DNA of 11,356 bases, taken from Bdellovibrionota bacterium. GTDB taxonomy: Bacteria > Bdellovibrionota > Bacteriovoracia > Bacteriovoracales > Bacteriovoracaceae. Below are positions 1 through 5,805 of the stretch, piece after piece (position 1 is the stretch's first letter; each line of letters begins with the position of its first letter). A program made the position numbers and the translations under genes. Where the stretch lies: assembly GCA_030836365.1 (NCBI GenBank), contig JAURQB010000039.1, positions 1 through 11,356 of the forward strand, given 5' to 3'. The notes under the pieces are model-generated. The model made no database searches and had not been told where the DNA came from. It was given only the letters and a program-made list of their open reading frames with translations.

Positions 1-378
1 ATTTGCGATAAACTTCTCTGTTTCAACAAGTAATTTTGCATTCGTTGTTGTTGGGGAAGTCTGCGTTTCTTCATTTGATTTACCGGCTCCGTAAACAGAG
101 GTTGAGCTAATAAAAATAATCTTTCTCTTTTTTTTGGCCAATACAGTTAATGCGTCAATCGTGTTTTGATGAGGGGGAATCATGTAAATAATGACGTCAC
201 TGGCTTGTTTGAGACATTCAAGGCCCTCTCGGTTATCAAGGTTAAAAGAGATGTTATGGTGAGAAGATCGTCCAAAAGTGTTGAAAATTACATCATTTTT
301 TAATAACAGAGGCTTTAGGTATGAGCTTAGGTGGCCATCGCCAAAAAGACTTATTGTTGGGGGAAAACTTTTTGTCAT
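1..378 (-). CDS. NAD(P)-binding SDR/epimerase-like protein, 5' part only
   Basis: The first 126 codons of a minus-strand gene are present; it is open to the window edge, so the C-terminus is missing. The ATG at 378-376 is preceded by an AAGGAAAG Shine-Dalgarno, which supports this start. Near the N-terminus, residues 11-16 read LFGDGH, a glycine-rich dinucleotide-binding turn after a beta strand. Residues 86-97 contain KIIFISSTSVYG, the strand-4 motif typical of extended short-chain dehydrogenases and NAD-dependent epimerases, where S/T-S-x-x-V-Y-G precedes the catalytic Tyr region. The catalytic YxxxK would lie beyond the edge. The spacing (dinucleotide motif at about 13, SSTSVYG at about 91) resembles compact YeeZ-like epimerase-family proteins. 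Substrate cannot be deduced. It is divergent from the acyltransferase gene with 53 bp between starts. Confidence 0.75.
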   Translation of the reverse strand, partial: MTKSFPPTISLFGDGHLSSYLKPLLLKNDVIFNTFGRSSHHNISFNLDNREGLECLKQASDVIIYMIPPHQNTIDALTVLAKKKRKIIFISSTSVYGAGKSNEETQTSPTTTNAKLLVETEKFIAN

Positions 379-400
379 GACAATTTACTTTCCTTATTCT
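372..400 (+). promoter_or_regulatory. Putative sigma70-type promoter for the acyltransferase gene
   Basis: TTGTCA at 372-377 (5 of 6 to TTGACA) and TATTCT at 395-400 (4 of 6 to TATAAT) are separated by exactly 17 bp, predicting a transcript start near 407 and a 25-nt leader before the ATG at 432. The -35 box overlaps the start codon of the divergent gene. On the opposite strand TAGAAT (401-396) could serve as a -10 for the SDR-like gene but has no convincing -35. In an AT-rich genome such matches arise by chance, hence modest confidence. Confidence 0.35.
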
Positions 401-431
401 ATGACCTTTAAAAACTTTCACGAGGTAGCAA

Positions 432-1079
432 ATGATTAAAGGGAGCAGTGCAAATTTTGTTGCAAGTATCATAATTGGACTCTTTCATTATGTTTACCTT
501 TTATTTGCACGTAAAAAATTTGTTTATTTGGGAGACTTCACTCCAAGTGAACAAACGCCAGGAGTCTTGTGTTGTTGGCATGAGAATGCGTTCATTTCAT
601 TATCTCTAAAAAAGCCAAAAGATATTTCTATACTCGTTAGTAGATCTAAAGATGGTGATTTAGTACGCGGAATAACCTTGGTTAATGGCTGGAAGGCGGT
701 TAGAGGTAGTTCAACTCGTGGAGGCGAGGAAGCCCTTATAGAGTATCAGACTTTTTTAACCGAAAACCCAACCTATTCAGTCGGCGTAACCGTTGATGGG
801 CCAAGGGGTCCTCGTCATCAACCCAAAAGAGGGGCATTTGAGATCGCCAAAATGTCAGGACGACCGGTTGTTCCTTTTTTACCAGTTGCTAAAAAAAATA
901 AAATTCTTGGCACTTGGGATAAAATGAAAATCCCGAGAATATTTCAAACGTATTACTACATTTTTGGAGAGCCAATATATATTTCTCCAAATCATGATGA
1001 TCCTAGGTACCTCTCCGAGCGTGACCTTTTGGCCACAAGGCTAAATAATCTCCAAGATCATTTTGATCAACATTTTTAA
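432..1079 (+). CDS. DUF374-family lysophospholipid acyltransferase-like protein
   Basis: A 215-residue protein that fits the DUF374 family, relatives of the lysophospholipid/lipid A acyltransferases. These are thought to transfer acyl groups at the inner membrane. An N-terminal hydrophobic segment (about residues 8-25) would anchor it. Visible family blocks, in order: CCWHENAF (47-54, the position of the family's WH motif), LVSRSKDGDLVRGI (68-81), VRGSSTRGGEEAL (90-102), and VTVDGPRGPRHQPKRG (119-134), which includes the conserved DGPRGP. A final VPFLP/FGEPI pattern (147-182) is typical of the C-terminal part of these folds. Length is normal for the family. GAGG at 422-425 lies 6 nt before the ATG. 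The substrate (phospholipid or lipid A/LPS precursor) cannot be told from sequence. The last codons lie in a 31-bp repeat (see 1060-1145). Confidence 0.85.
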   Translation: MIKGSSANFVASIIIGLFHYVYLLFARKKFVYLGDFTPSEQTPGVLCCWHENAFISLSLKKPKDISILVSRSKDGDLVRGITLVNGWKAVRGSSTRGGEEALIEYQTFLTENPTYSVGVTVDGPRGPRHQPKRGAFEIAKMSGRPVVPFLPVAKKNKILGTWDKMKIPRIFQTYYYIFGEPIYISPNHDDPRYLSERDLLATRLNNLQDHFDQHF

Positions 1080-1145
1080 TCCTTAGGATTATTTTGATCA
1101 ACATTTTTAATCCTTAGGATTATTTTGATTAACATTATTAATTTT
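1060..1145 (+). repeat. 31-bp tandem repeat over the acyltransferase stop codon
   Basis: Two perfect 31-bp units, 1060-1090 and 1091-1121, start with ATTTTGATCAACATTT and end with CCTTAGGATT. A degenerate third unit (about 24 bp, 1122-1145, starting ATTTTGATTAACATTA) follows. The first unit encodes the final residues and TAA of the acyltransferase; the others are non-coding copies. Each unit carries the palindromes TTGATCAA and AATCCTTAGGATT. There are no spacers, so this is not a CRISPR array. Confidence 0.9.
1077..1126 (+). terminator. Possible tandem weak terminators in the 31-bp repeat
   Basis: TAATCC-TTA-GGATTA can fold into a 6-bp stem with a 3-nt loop at 1077-1091 and, because of the repeat, again at 1108-1122. 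Each is followed directly by TTTT. The stems are short and AT-rich and the T tracts only four long, so single-copy efficiency would be low, but two in a row just past the gene end may act together. The first hairpin includes the TAA stop codon. Confidence 0.35.
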
Positions 1146-1156
1146 AAGGCCGACTC

Positions 1157-1185
1157 TTTTTTTCCTCACTCAGCAACTATATAAT
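1157..1185 (+). promoter_or_regulatory. Putative promoter of the HAD/amidotransferase operon
   Basis: A perfect TATAAT at 1180-1185 predicts transcription from about 1192, leaving a leader of about 23 nt before the ATG at 1215. The -35 position 17 bp upstream is only a T-run (1157-1162), so recognition would rest mostly on the -10 box or on an activator. Its place between the repeats/terminators of the previous gene and the next ribosome site supports it. Confidence 0.4.
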
Positions 1186-1214
1186 CATCTAATACGTAAT
1201 TGGAGGAAGTCACA

Positions 1215-1985
1215 ATGGCTTTAAAACTTTTAAGCTTTGATGTGTGGGATACCCTTATCATCGATGACTCAGACGAACTTTACCGCAAAAAAAATGGCCT
1301 TCCCTCAAAAAGCGAAGAGAGAGAAGATTTGTATTTAAATGCCTACTGTTCTCCAAATATTTCGCCTGAATTAGTCAGAGAGGCAATGAGTTTCATGCAA
1401 GAGAGTTTTACTCATCAATGGAAAAATAAATTCAAAACTCCAGGAGTCAGATGGCGTTTAAATGAATTAGAAAAATTTTTGGGAAGAAGCCAAAAAAAGC
1501 CTTTTGTTTTAGATGAAGAGGTAAAGAAAATGCTGATTTCTTCTTTGGAGGAGATGGAGCTGAAGTATCCTATTAAACCAATGCCTGGAGCAAAAGAGTT
1601 TTTAATGCAGTGGCGAAGTACTTACCCAGAAATTAAAGTCGGAATTATCAGTGATGCCATTTATTCTCCAGGAAGATGTATCAGAAAAATTTTGGAAAAC
1701 GTCGAGCTAGTAGAGTATTTTGATTATTTTTCATTTTCAGATGAAGTTGGTGCTTCAAAACCTTCCTCAAAAATATTTTCTTACTTAATGAATCAGGCAA
1801 GTGTCATGCCAAATGAGATCGTTCATATCGGAGATCGCATCGCCAATGATATCGTGGGAGCGGAGGAGTTTGGTGCCGTAGGGGTTTTGTGTCAGGTCCA
1901 TCAACAAAATCAAGAGAAGAGTATGGAGATGAAGGCATTTGATCAATACGTCCAACTAAATTCAATTCTAGGGGAGCTGATATGA
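1215..1985 (+). CDS. HAD-superfamily hydrolase-like protein with altered motif I
   Basis: A 256-residue haloacid dehalogenase-superfamily protein. Motif I is FDVWDTL (8-14): the nucleophile Asp9 is present, but the usual second Asp two residues on, the general acid/base of HAD phosphatases, is Trp11. Motif II is GIISDA with Ser146, motif III is Lys182 in SKPSSKIF, and motif IV is HIGDRIANDIVGA with Asp207 and Asp212. The roughly 110-residue insert between motif I and the Rossmann core is a C1-type helical cap. Asp-x-Trp/Tyr motifs occur in dehalogenases and some uncharacterised HAD families, so phosphatase activity should not be assumed. The ATG at 1215 is chosen because GGAGGAAG (1202-1209) is placed correctly for it; an in-frame TTG at 1200 would overlap that site. 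It overlaps the next gene by ATGA (1982-1985), so the two are coupled. Confidence 0.8.
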   Translation: MALKLLSFDVWDTLIIDDSDELYRKKNGLPSKSEEREDLYLNAYCSPNISPELVREAMSFMQESFTHQWKNKFKTPGVRWRLNELEKFLGRSQKKPFVLDEEVKKMLISSLEEMELKYPIKPMPGAKEFLMQWRSTYPEIKVGIISDAIYSPGRCIRKILENVELVEYFDYFSFSDEVGASKPSSKIFSYLMNQASVMPNEIVHIGDRIANDIVGAEEFGAVGVLCQVHQQNQEKSMEMKAFDQYVQLNSILGELI

Positions 1986-2824
1986 GTCGTTTTTTAATTT
2001 TAGATGGATATCCCGACAGTGATCGAGAAAAGTTTAAAGATGTTGGGATGACTCTCGCAGGAGAGCTTTATCATCAAATGCTCTCGAGACACGTTGGTAA
2101 TCCTGAGGCGGAAATAATCTACACAAGTGATTCAACTGAATTACTAGATGAAGAGTTTATCACCAATTTTTCAGCAATCCTTTGGCCAGGTTGCAGTCTG
2201 ACTGTCTATGACGATGATTGGCGCGTAAAAAAAATGCTTGAAATTGCGCGAACTGGTTTTAAGCTTGGCCTTCCGCAATTTGGTAGTTGTTGGGCCGCTC
2301 AAGTCGCCGTGCATTTGATTGGCGGTAAAGTTTCTCCTCATCCCGAGGGCCGAGAAATAGGAATAGCAAGAAGAGTAAAGAGAACCGAGGTTGGAGCGAA
2401 GCACCCGATGCATGAAGGAAAGCCCGATGTATTTGAAGCTTTTAGTAGTCATGATGATTTTATTGAATTGATACCAAAAGAATTTTCTCCAGCACTTACG
2501 TCAAATGATTGGTGTGAGGTTCAGTCGGTTGTGATTAAATATTTAAATGGTGAGTTTTGGGCCACACAGTATCACCCAGAATATAATTTTAAAGAAATGG
2601 CCAAATTATTACTTGCCCGCACGGAGAAGCTAATTAAACAAAATTATTTTCACCATGAGGATGAAGTTCGGCAACTGCATGATGACTTTGTCCTAATGCA
2701 TGAAAGTCCTAATAAACATCTTTTTTGGAAGTATGGAGTTGGGGAAGGTCTTAAAGAAAGGAAGTTGAGAGAAAAGGAGTTTTCCAATTGGTTGGAGAAA
2801 TTTTTTCCTAACTTATTAAAATGA
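1982..2824 (+). CDS. Class I glutamine amidotransferase-like protein
   Basis: A 280-residue protein with the class I (triad) glutamine amidotransferase fold, similar to stand-alone GATase1 proteins related to the GMP synthase amidotransferase domain. The catalytic Cys is Cys103 in LPQFGSCWAAQ (nucleophile elbow after a beta strand) and the His/Glu pair is His198 and Glu200 in TQYHPEY. LWPGCSLTVYDDD (68-79) matches the oxyanion-strand region, and GKVSPHPEGREIGIA (115-129) the segment after the elbow. The triad is intact, so glutamine hydrolysis is plausible; the ammonia acceptor is unknown because no synthetase partner is fused or adjacent. Residues from about 210 to 280 are a charged helical extension beyond the core. 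Its start overlaps the HAD gene stop by 4 bp, suggesting the two act in one pathway. Confidence 0.85.
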   Translation: MSRFLILDGYPDSDREKFKDVGMTLAGELYHQMLSRHVGNPEAEIIYTSDSTELLDEEFITNFSAILWPGCSLTVYDDDWRVKKMLEIARTGFKLGLPQFGSCWAAQVAVHLIGGKVSPHPEGREIGIARRVKRTEVGAKHPMHEGKPDVFEAFSSHDDFIELIPKEFSPALTSNDWCEVQSVVIKYLNGEFWATQYHPEYNFKEMAKLLLARTEKLIKQNYFHHEDEVRQLHDDFVLMHESPNKHLFWKYGVGEGLKERKLREKEFSNWLEKFFPNLLK

Positions 2825-2870
2825 CGTTGAATTTGAGATAATGTTCGCACTAGTAAAAAAGGAGTTTTTC

Positions 2871-3071
2871 ATGAAAAAAAGTTTATTAGCGCTTCTTGCG
2901 GTATGCTTTCTCGGAACAGGATGTTCTTACACAGCGGTCACTCGTCTTGGTAAAGGTAAAGTTGCTGTTGTTAAAAATGATATGTTTCTTTTTGGTGCAT
3001 TAAGAAAGATTTTTGTCTGTAATGCGACAAAAGGCGGCTTATCAAATTGTTCGACTAACGAGAATCCATAA
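2871..3071 (+). CDS. Small predicted lipoprotein, 66 residues
   Basis: The product begins MKKSLLALLAVCFLGTGC, a short lysine-rich n-region and hydrophobic core ending at Cys18, so export and lipidation are likely. Gly at -3 (LGTGC) is atypical for a lipobox. The mature part is only about 48 residues, with Cys50 and Cys60 available for a disulphide, and contains KNDMFLFGALRKIFVCNAT, then GGLSNCSTNENP at the C-terminus. I do not recognise the family with certainty. The ATG at 2871 is selected because AAAAAAGGAG (2855-2864) precedes it; an in-frame ATG at 2841 would put charged residues ahead of the signal peptide. A GATAAT at 2837-2842 could be a -10 box giving it its own transcript. It lies 46 bp after the amidotransferase gene and directly before a strong terminator. 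Confidence 0.75.
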   Translation: MKKSLLALLAVCFLGTGCSYTAVTRLGKGKVAVVKNDMFLFGALRKIFVCNATKGGLSNCSTNENP

Positions 3072-3097
3072 TTTTTTAATTATCAATTCTTAAATTT

Positions 3098-3137
3098 AAA
3101 ACCAACAAACTCATTTAATGACTTTGTTGGTTTTTTT
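3098..3137 (+). terminator. Rho-independent terminator after the small lipoprotein
   Basis: AAAACCAACAAA (3098-3109) pairs with TTTGTTGGTTTT (3123-3134), a 12-bp stem whose loop region can extend by TCAT/ATGA (3111-3114 with 3118-3121) after one C-C mismatch. The T tract runs to 3137. It lies 27 bp past the lipoprotein stop and ends the 1215-3071 transcription unit. The A-rich left arm could also allow some termination in the reverse direction. The following 90 bp (3138-3227) hold a TTTACA (3149-3154) but no good -10 at the right spacing, so the promoter of the next gene is unresolved. Confidence 0.88.
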
Positions 3138-3227
3138 ATGCCTTTTTATTTACAACAAAAAACTACCCCAATGTTAAAAATTTATGTAAGACTTAAGCAA
3201 AATTAACCCTCATTGTGGGAGAGTGGG

Positions 3228-4238
3228 ATGAGTGATGCTTTAAATACAAAAATCTTGGGTGTTGGTGGATATTTACCTGAAAATAAGGTGACGAATTTTG
3301 ATCTCGAAGAAATGATGGATACTTCTGATGAGTGGATTAAGCAGCGGACCGGTATCGAGAGCCGTCACTGGGCAACAGATGAGCAAAGCACAAGTGATCT
3401 TGCCTTAGAGGCCTCAATTGAGGCAATTCAAAATAGTGGTCTAAAAAAAGAGGATATTGATTTCATTCTCGTGGCTTCTTGCTCTGGTGATGCCGACTTT
3501 CCAGGCGTCTCTTGCTTCCTTCAAGCAAAGCTAGGCCTGGGGACAATTGCGGCTTTAGAGATTAAACAGCAGTGCAGCGGTTTTGTGTACGGAATGACCC
3601 TTGCGGACTCACTCATCAAAAGTGGTCTATATAAAAATATTCTTTTGGTCGGGGCCGAACTTCAATCAAAAGGACTCGATAAAACAAGCCGTGGCAGAAA
3701 TACCTCTGTGCTTTTTGGTGATGGCGCTGGTGCTTTTGTTTTGAGTGCAAACCCAGAACTAGATGGGCCGAGAGTTATTGCAAGTGACCTTCATGCAGAT
3801 GGAAGACATGCCGAAGAGCTTTGGATTCCAGCTCCGGGTTGCGCGCTTGGAAGCTCAAGAATGACTCAAGAAATTTTTGATCAAGGCATGCACTTTCCGT
3901 ATATGAATGGTAAAGTCGTTTTCGTTCATGCCGTCAAAAGAATGAGTGAAACGGTTCGCACTGTTCTTGATAAAGCCAAAATGACTTCTAAAGAAATTGA
4001 TTTATTTCTTTTTCATCAAGCTAATCTTCGTATTAATCAAAAAGTTGGTGAAATGCTGGAACTAGATGATGCTCAAGTTCACAATACTGTTCAAAAGTTT
4101 GGCAATACAACAGCTGCAACCATTCCTCTTGGTTTTAAAGATGCCATGGAAGCTGGAAAAATTAAACGTGGTGATAAATTAATTTTTGCTGCTTTTGGTA
4201 GTGGATTTACCTGGGGATCTGTCATTATTGAGTATTAG
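3228..4238 (+). CDS. fabH: 3-oxoacyl-ACP synthase III (FabH-type ketosynthase)
   Basis: A 336-residue thiolase-fold condensing enzyme of the KAS III family, which joins an acyl-CoA starter to malonyl-ACP to begin fatty acid chains. The catalytic triad is complete: Cys116 in EIKQQCSGFVYG, His263 in LFHQANLRI, and Asn293 in FGNTTAATIPL. Other FabH signatures include MDTSDEWIKQRTGIESRHW (30-48), LFGDGAGAFVL (162-172), MNGKVVF (226-232) and the GSGFTWGS end. The length is slightly above the roughly 317 of E. coli FabH. The active-site context IKQQC differs from the AAACAGF-type context of canonical FabH, so this may be a specialised or second KAS III with another acyl preference. No fab genes adjoin it. 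The ATG at 3228 has GGGAG (3217-3221) 6 nt upstream; an in-frame TTG at 3213 is rejected. It converges on the next gene with 12 bp between stops. Confidence 0.88.
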   Translation: MSDALNTKILGVGGYLPENKVTNFDLEEMMDTSDEWIKQRTGIESRHWATDEQSTSDLALEASIEAIQNSGLKKEDIDFILVASCSGDADFPGVSCFLQAKLGLGTIAALEIKQQCSGFVYGMTLADSLIKSGLYKNILLVGAELQSKGLDKTSRGRNTSVLFGDGAGAFVLSANPELDGPRVIASDLHADGRHAEELWIPAPGCALGSSRMTQEIFDQGMHFPYMNGKVVFVHAVKRMSETVRTVLDKAKMTSKEIDLFLFHQANLRINQKVGEMLELDDAQVHNTVQKFGNTTAATIPLGFKDAMEAGKIKRGDKLIFAAFGSGFTWGSVIIEY

Positions 4239-4250
4239 TAATATTAATTA

Positions 4251-5255
4251 TTACCATCGTCCAGCAACTCCAAGAGGGAGATTTAAATTCATTCCCGCAA
4301 CCCATTCATCGTCACTTGAGTTGGCAAGCATGACTCCTGTGGTCCAAGGACCAATATTTAGTATTCCAGGGTAAATGTTTAAGCGGGCCCGAAAACGATC
4401 TGTTCCATTAAGAATGAGGGAAGCTAATAAACTATCTTCTCGGTCTAGATAAATTCCTAGAGCGAGTCTTGATTTATCTCGCAGCGGATCAGTGAAAGCT
4501 GGGCCAGTGGCCATGCTTAATGTATAGCTATAGTAGGGAAAAGATATACCCACGAGTAGCTGCATGCCTAAGTGAATAAATGGTTTTACTTGGTAGTTGT
4601 GTATTTGAGGTCGCAAAATAAAATTTGAGCCTGCATTTTCAATCAGGCCATCTTGGTTAATAAATGGTTGATAAGGCCATGAGCTCATTCCCAGATTATG
4701 TTTTAAAAAACGAACATATTCGGGGTTCATGTAAATAAATTTACTAATTAGATCAAACAATAAAAGATCTGCTATATGGTCATGGGCATTTAGGTCTTTT
4801 TCATTACTACTTTCGAGGGCTTCATTACCCAAATGAGAAATATAAGAAACAATAAATGCCCAAACGTAAGGAGAGCGATATTGGTTTACTTGAAACCACT
4901 CCGCCAGCATTCTAAAGTCATAGCCTGATCCCAATAGGTGAAGAAAATAGTTGGGCATGGCCCTTAAACCAATGATTTCATTTTTTAATAAATTCTCAAA
5001 TCCACCACCATCTTTAATACCCTGTTTTAAATTAAAGGTTCGCTCTAAAATTTTCTCATGATTTTCTAGATAGTTTTTCTGACTAAAATAATTTGGGTTT
5101 TGAATGGTATCAAAAGCTGTATTAAAATAATAACTGATTGGATTAAAAGTCGCGTAAGGCCCAGTTTTTGTTTTCTGATAGATCAGAATTTCATTGGCCT
5201 TAAGGCCAATGACAGGAAAAAGGAACATGAATAAAAATAGTCGCATAAGCTCCAT
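4251..5255 (-). CDS. Unrecognised exported protein, probable outer-membrane-associated
   Basis: A 334-residue protein with an N-terminal signal peptide: hydrophobic residues 5-18 and a likely cleavage at GLKA-NE (20/21). The central part is helical and aromatic, with the notable stretches RAMPNYFLHLLGSGYDF (98-114), HLGNEALE (141-148) and DHIADLLLFD (159-168), where His141, Glu145, Asp159, His160 and Asp163 cluster. From about residue 225 on, alternating polar and hydrophobic stretches (HLGMQLLVGISF, RLALGIYLD, SLLASLILNG, FRARLNIYP, TTGVMLANS, WVAGMNLNLP) look like beta-hairpins, and the chain ends in Trp, as many outer-membrane barrels end in an aromatic residue. I do not recognise the family. 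The start at 5255 is chosen for a GAGAG site 8 nt upstream; in-frame ATGs at 5294 and 5246 are alternatives. Its 5' end lies head-to-head with the next gene. Confidence 0.7.
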   Translation of the reverse strand: MELMRLFLFMFLFPVIGLKANEILIYQKTKTGPYATFNPISYYFNTAFDTIQNPNYFSQKNYLENHEKILERTFNLKQGIKDGGGFENLLKNEIIGLRAMPNYFLHLLGSGYDFRMLAEWFQVNQYRSPYVWAFIVSYISHLGNEALESSNEKDLNAHDHIADLLLFDLISKFIYMNPEYVRFLKHNLGMSSWPYQPFINQDGLIENAGSNFILRPQIHNYQVKPFIHLGMQLLVGISFPYYSYTLSMATGPAFTDPLRDKSRLALGIYLDREDSLLASLILNGTDRFRARLNIYPGILNIGPWTTGVMLANSSDDEWVAGMNLNLPLGVAGRW

Positions 5256-5805
5256 TATATTGACTCTCGTGCGATATTTATACTTATTTATCATAAGATA
5301 TTTAAACGGCTCAGCTTCTCGAGGCTCAAATATTAATTTAATTATTCATGGGGTATTATTATTCATGTTTTCCTCTTGTTCCTATCTCAATTCATTTTTG
5401 GACATAGAAGAGGAGCAAAAGCGTCACACTTTTACCATTTTCGACCCTTACATAAAAAGTAATGTGGATAAAATTCTAACCATGCATGAAACTCATTATT
5501 GTTTCAATTTTCGCCAGGTTTTCAGAGGCACGCATCAATGGACATTGTGCTTCGAGCATAGAGGCGACGCCAATCGATGTTTTCAAAAAATTTATCGATT
5601 ACAAACAAAGAGAAGAAAGCAAGGTGAACGAAAAGAGCTGTATCGTCCAGGTGAGATTGTGCATCTTGAATATAAGAGAAATCGGGTTGCATATAGAGAC
5701 AAGAGGTTATTTCCTGAAACTTGTCTTGCATTTCGAACAGGAGATAAGCATTTGATTCGCTCCAAAATGGGTAATCAACAATGGAGATTAAGTGAAGGTA
5801 ATTAA
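5227..5805 (+). CDS. Putative Cys-containing lipoprotein, start unresolved
   Basis: The reading frame is open from 5194 to 5805. Family not recognised. From the ATG at 5227 (AGGA at 5214-5217, 9 nt upstream) the product is 192 residues. Residues 38-51, LIIHGVLLFMFSSC, look like the core and Cys of a lipoprotein signal peptide, with Cys51 lipidated. The mature part is rich in Arg/Lys and aromatics and has four further Cys (92, 108, 118, 166), for example in HYCFNFRQVF and QWTLCFEHRGDANRCF. A start at 5227 is suspicious: it overlaps the divergent gene head-to-head and puts about 37 residues before the core. Other candidates are GTG at 5269 without a ribosome site, or ATT at 5332 with GAGG (5321-5324) 7 nt upstream, which would give a compact 16-residue signal peptide. 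The 3' end overlaps the next gene by 14 bp. Confidence 0.6.
   Translation: MNKNSRISSIILTLVRYLYLFIIRYLNGSASRGSNINLIIHGVLLFMFSSCSYLNSFLDIEEEQKRHTFTIFDPYIKSNVDKILTMHETHYCFNFRQVFRGTHQWTLCFEHRGDANRCFQKIYRLQTKRRKQGERKELYRPGEIVHLEYKRNRVAYRDKRLFPETCLAFRTGDKHLIRSKMGNQQWRLSEGN

Noticed and set aside
1060..1145. CRISPR array
   Set aside because: The 31-bp units are directly adjacent with no spacers, and no cas genes are present in the window.
1200..1214. TTG start extending the HAD protein by five residues
   Set aside because: The GGAGGAAG ribosome site lies within this extension and is correctly spaced for the ATG at 1215.
2171..2452. Minus-strand open frame opposite the amidotransferase gene
   Set aside because: It is the antisense of the catalytic-Cys region of a clear GATase; no signal or motif, no ribosome site.
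3213..3227. TTG start extending the FabH-type protein
   Set aside because: GGGAG at 3217-3221 serves the ATG at 3228, and KAS III proteins begin close to that residue.
4238..4254. GTAATA-TTAAT-TATTAC inverted repeat between the convergent stop codons as a bidirectional terminator
   Set aside because: The stem is six all but one A-T pairs with no T tract on either strand, too weak to claim, though its location between convergent genes is suggestive.
5260..5289. TTGACT (5260-5265) with TATACT (5279-5284) as a promoter for the lipoprotein gene
   Set aside because: Spacing is only 13 bp, and no acceptable -10 exists at 16-18 bp.
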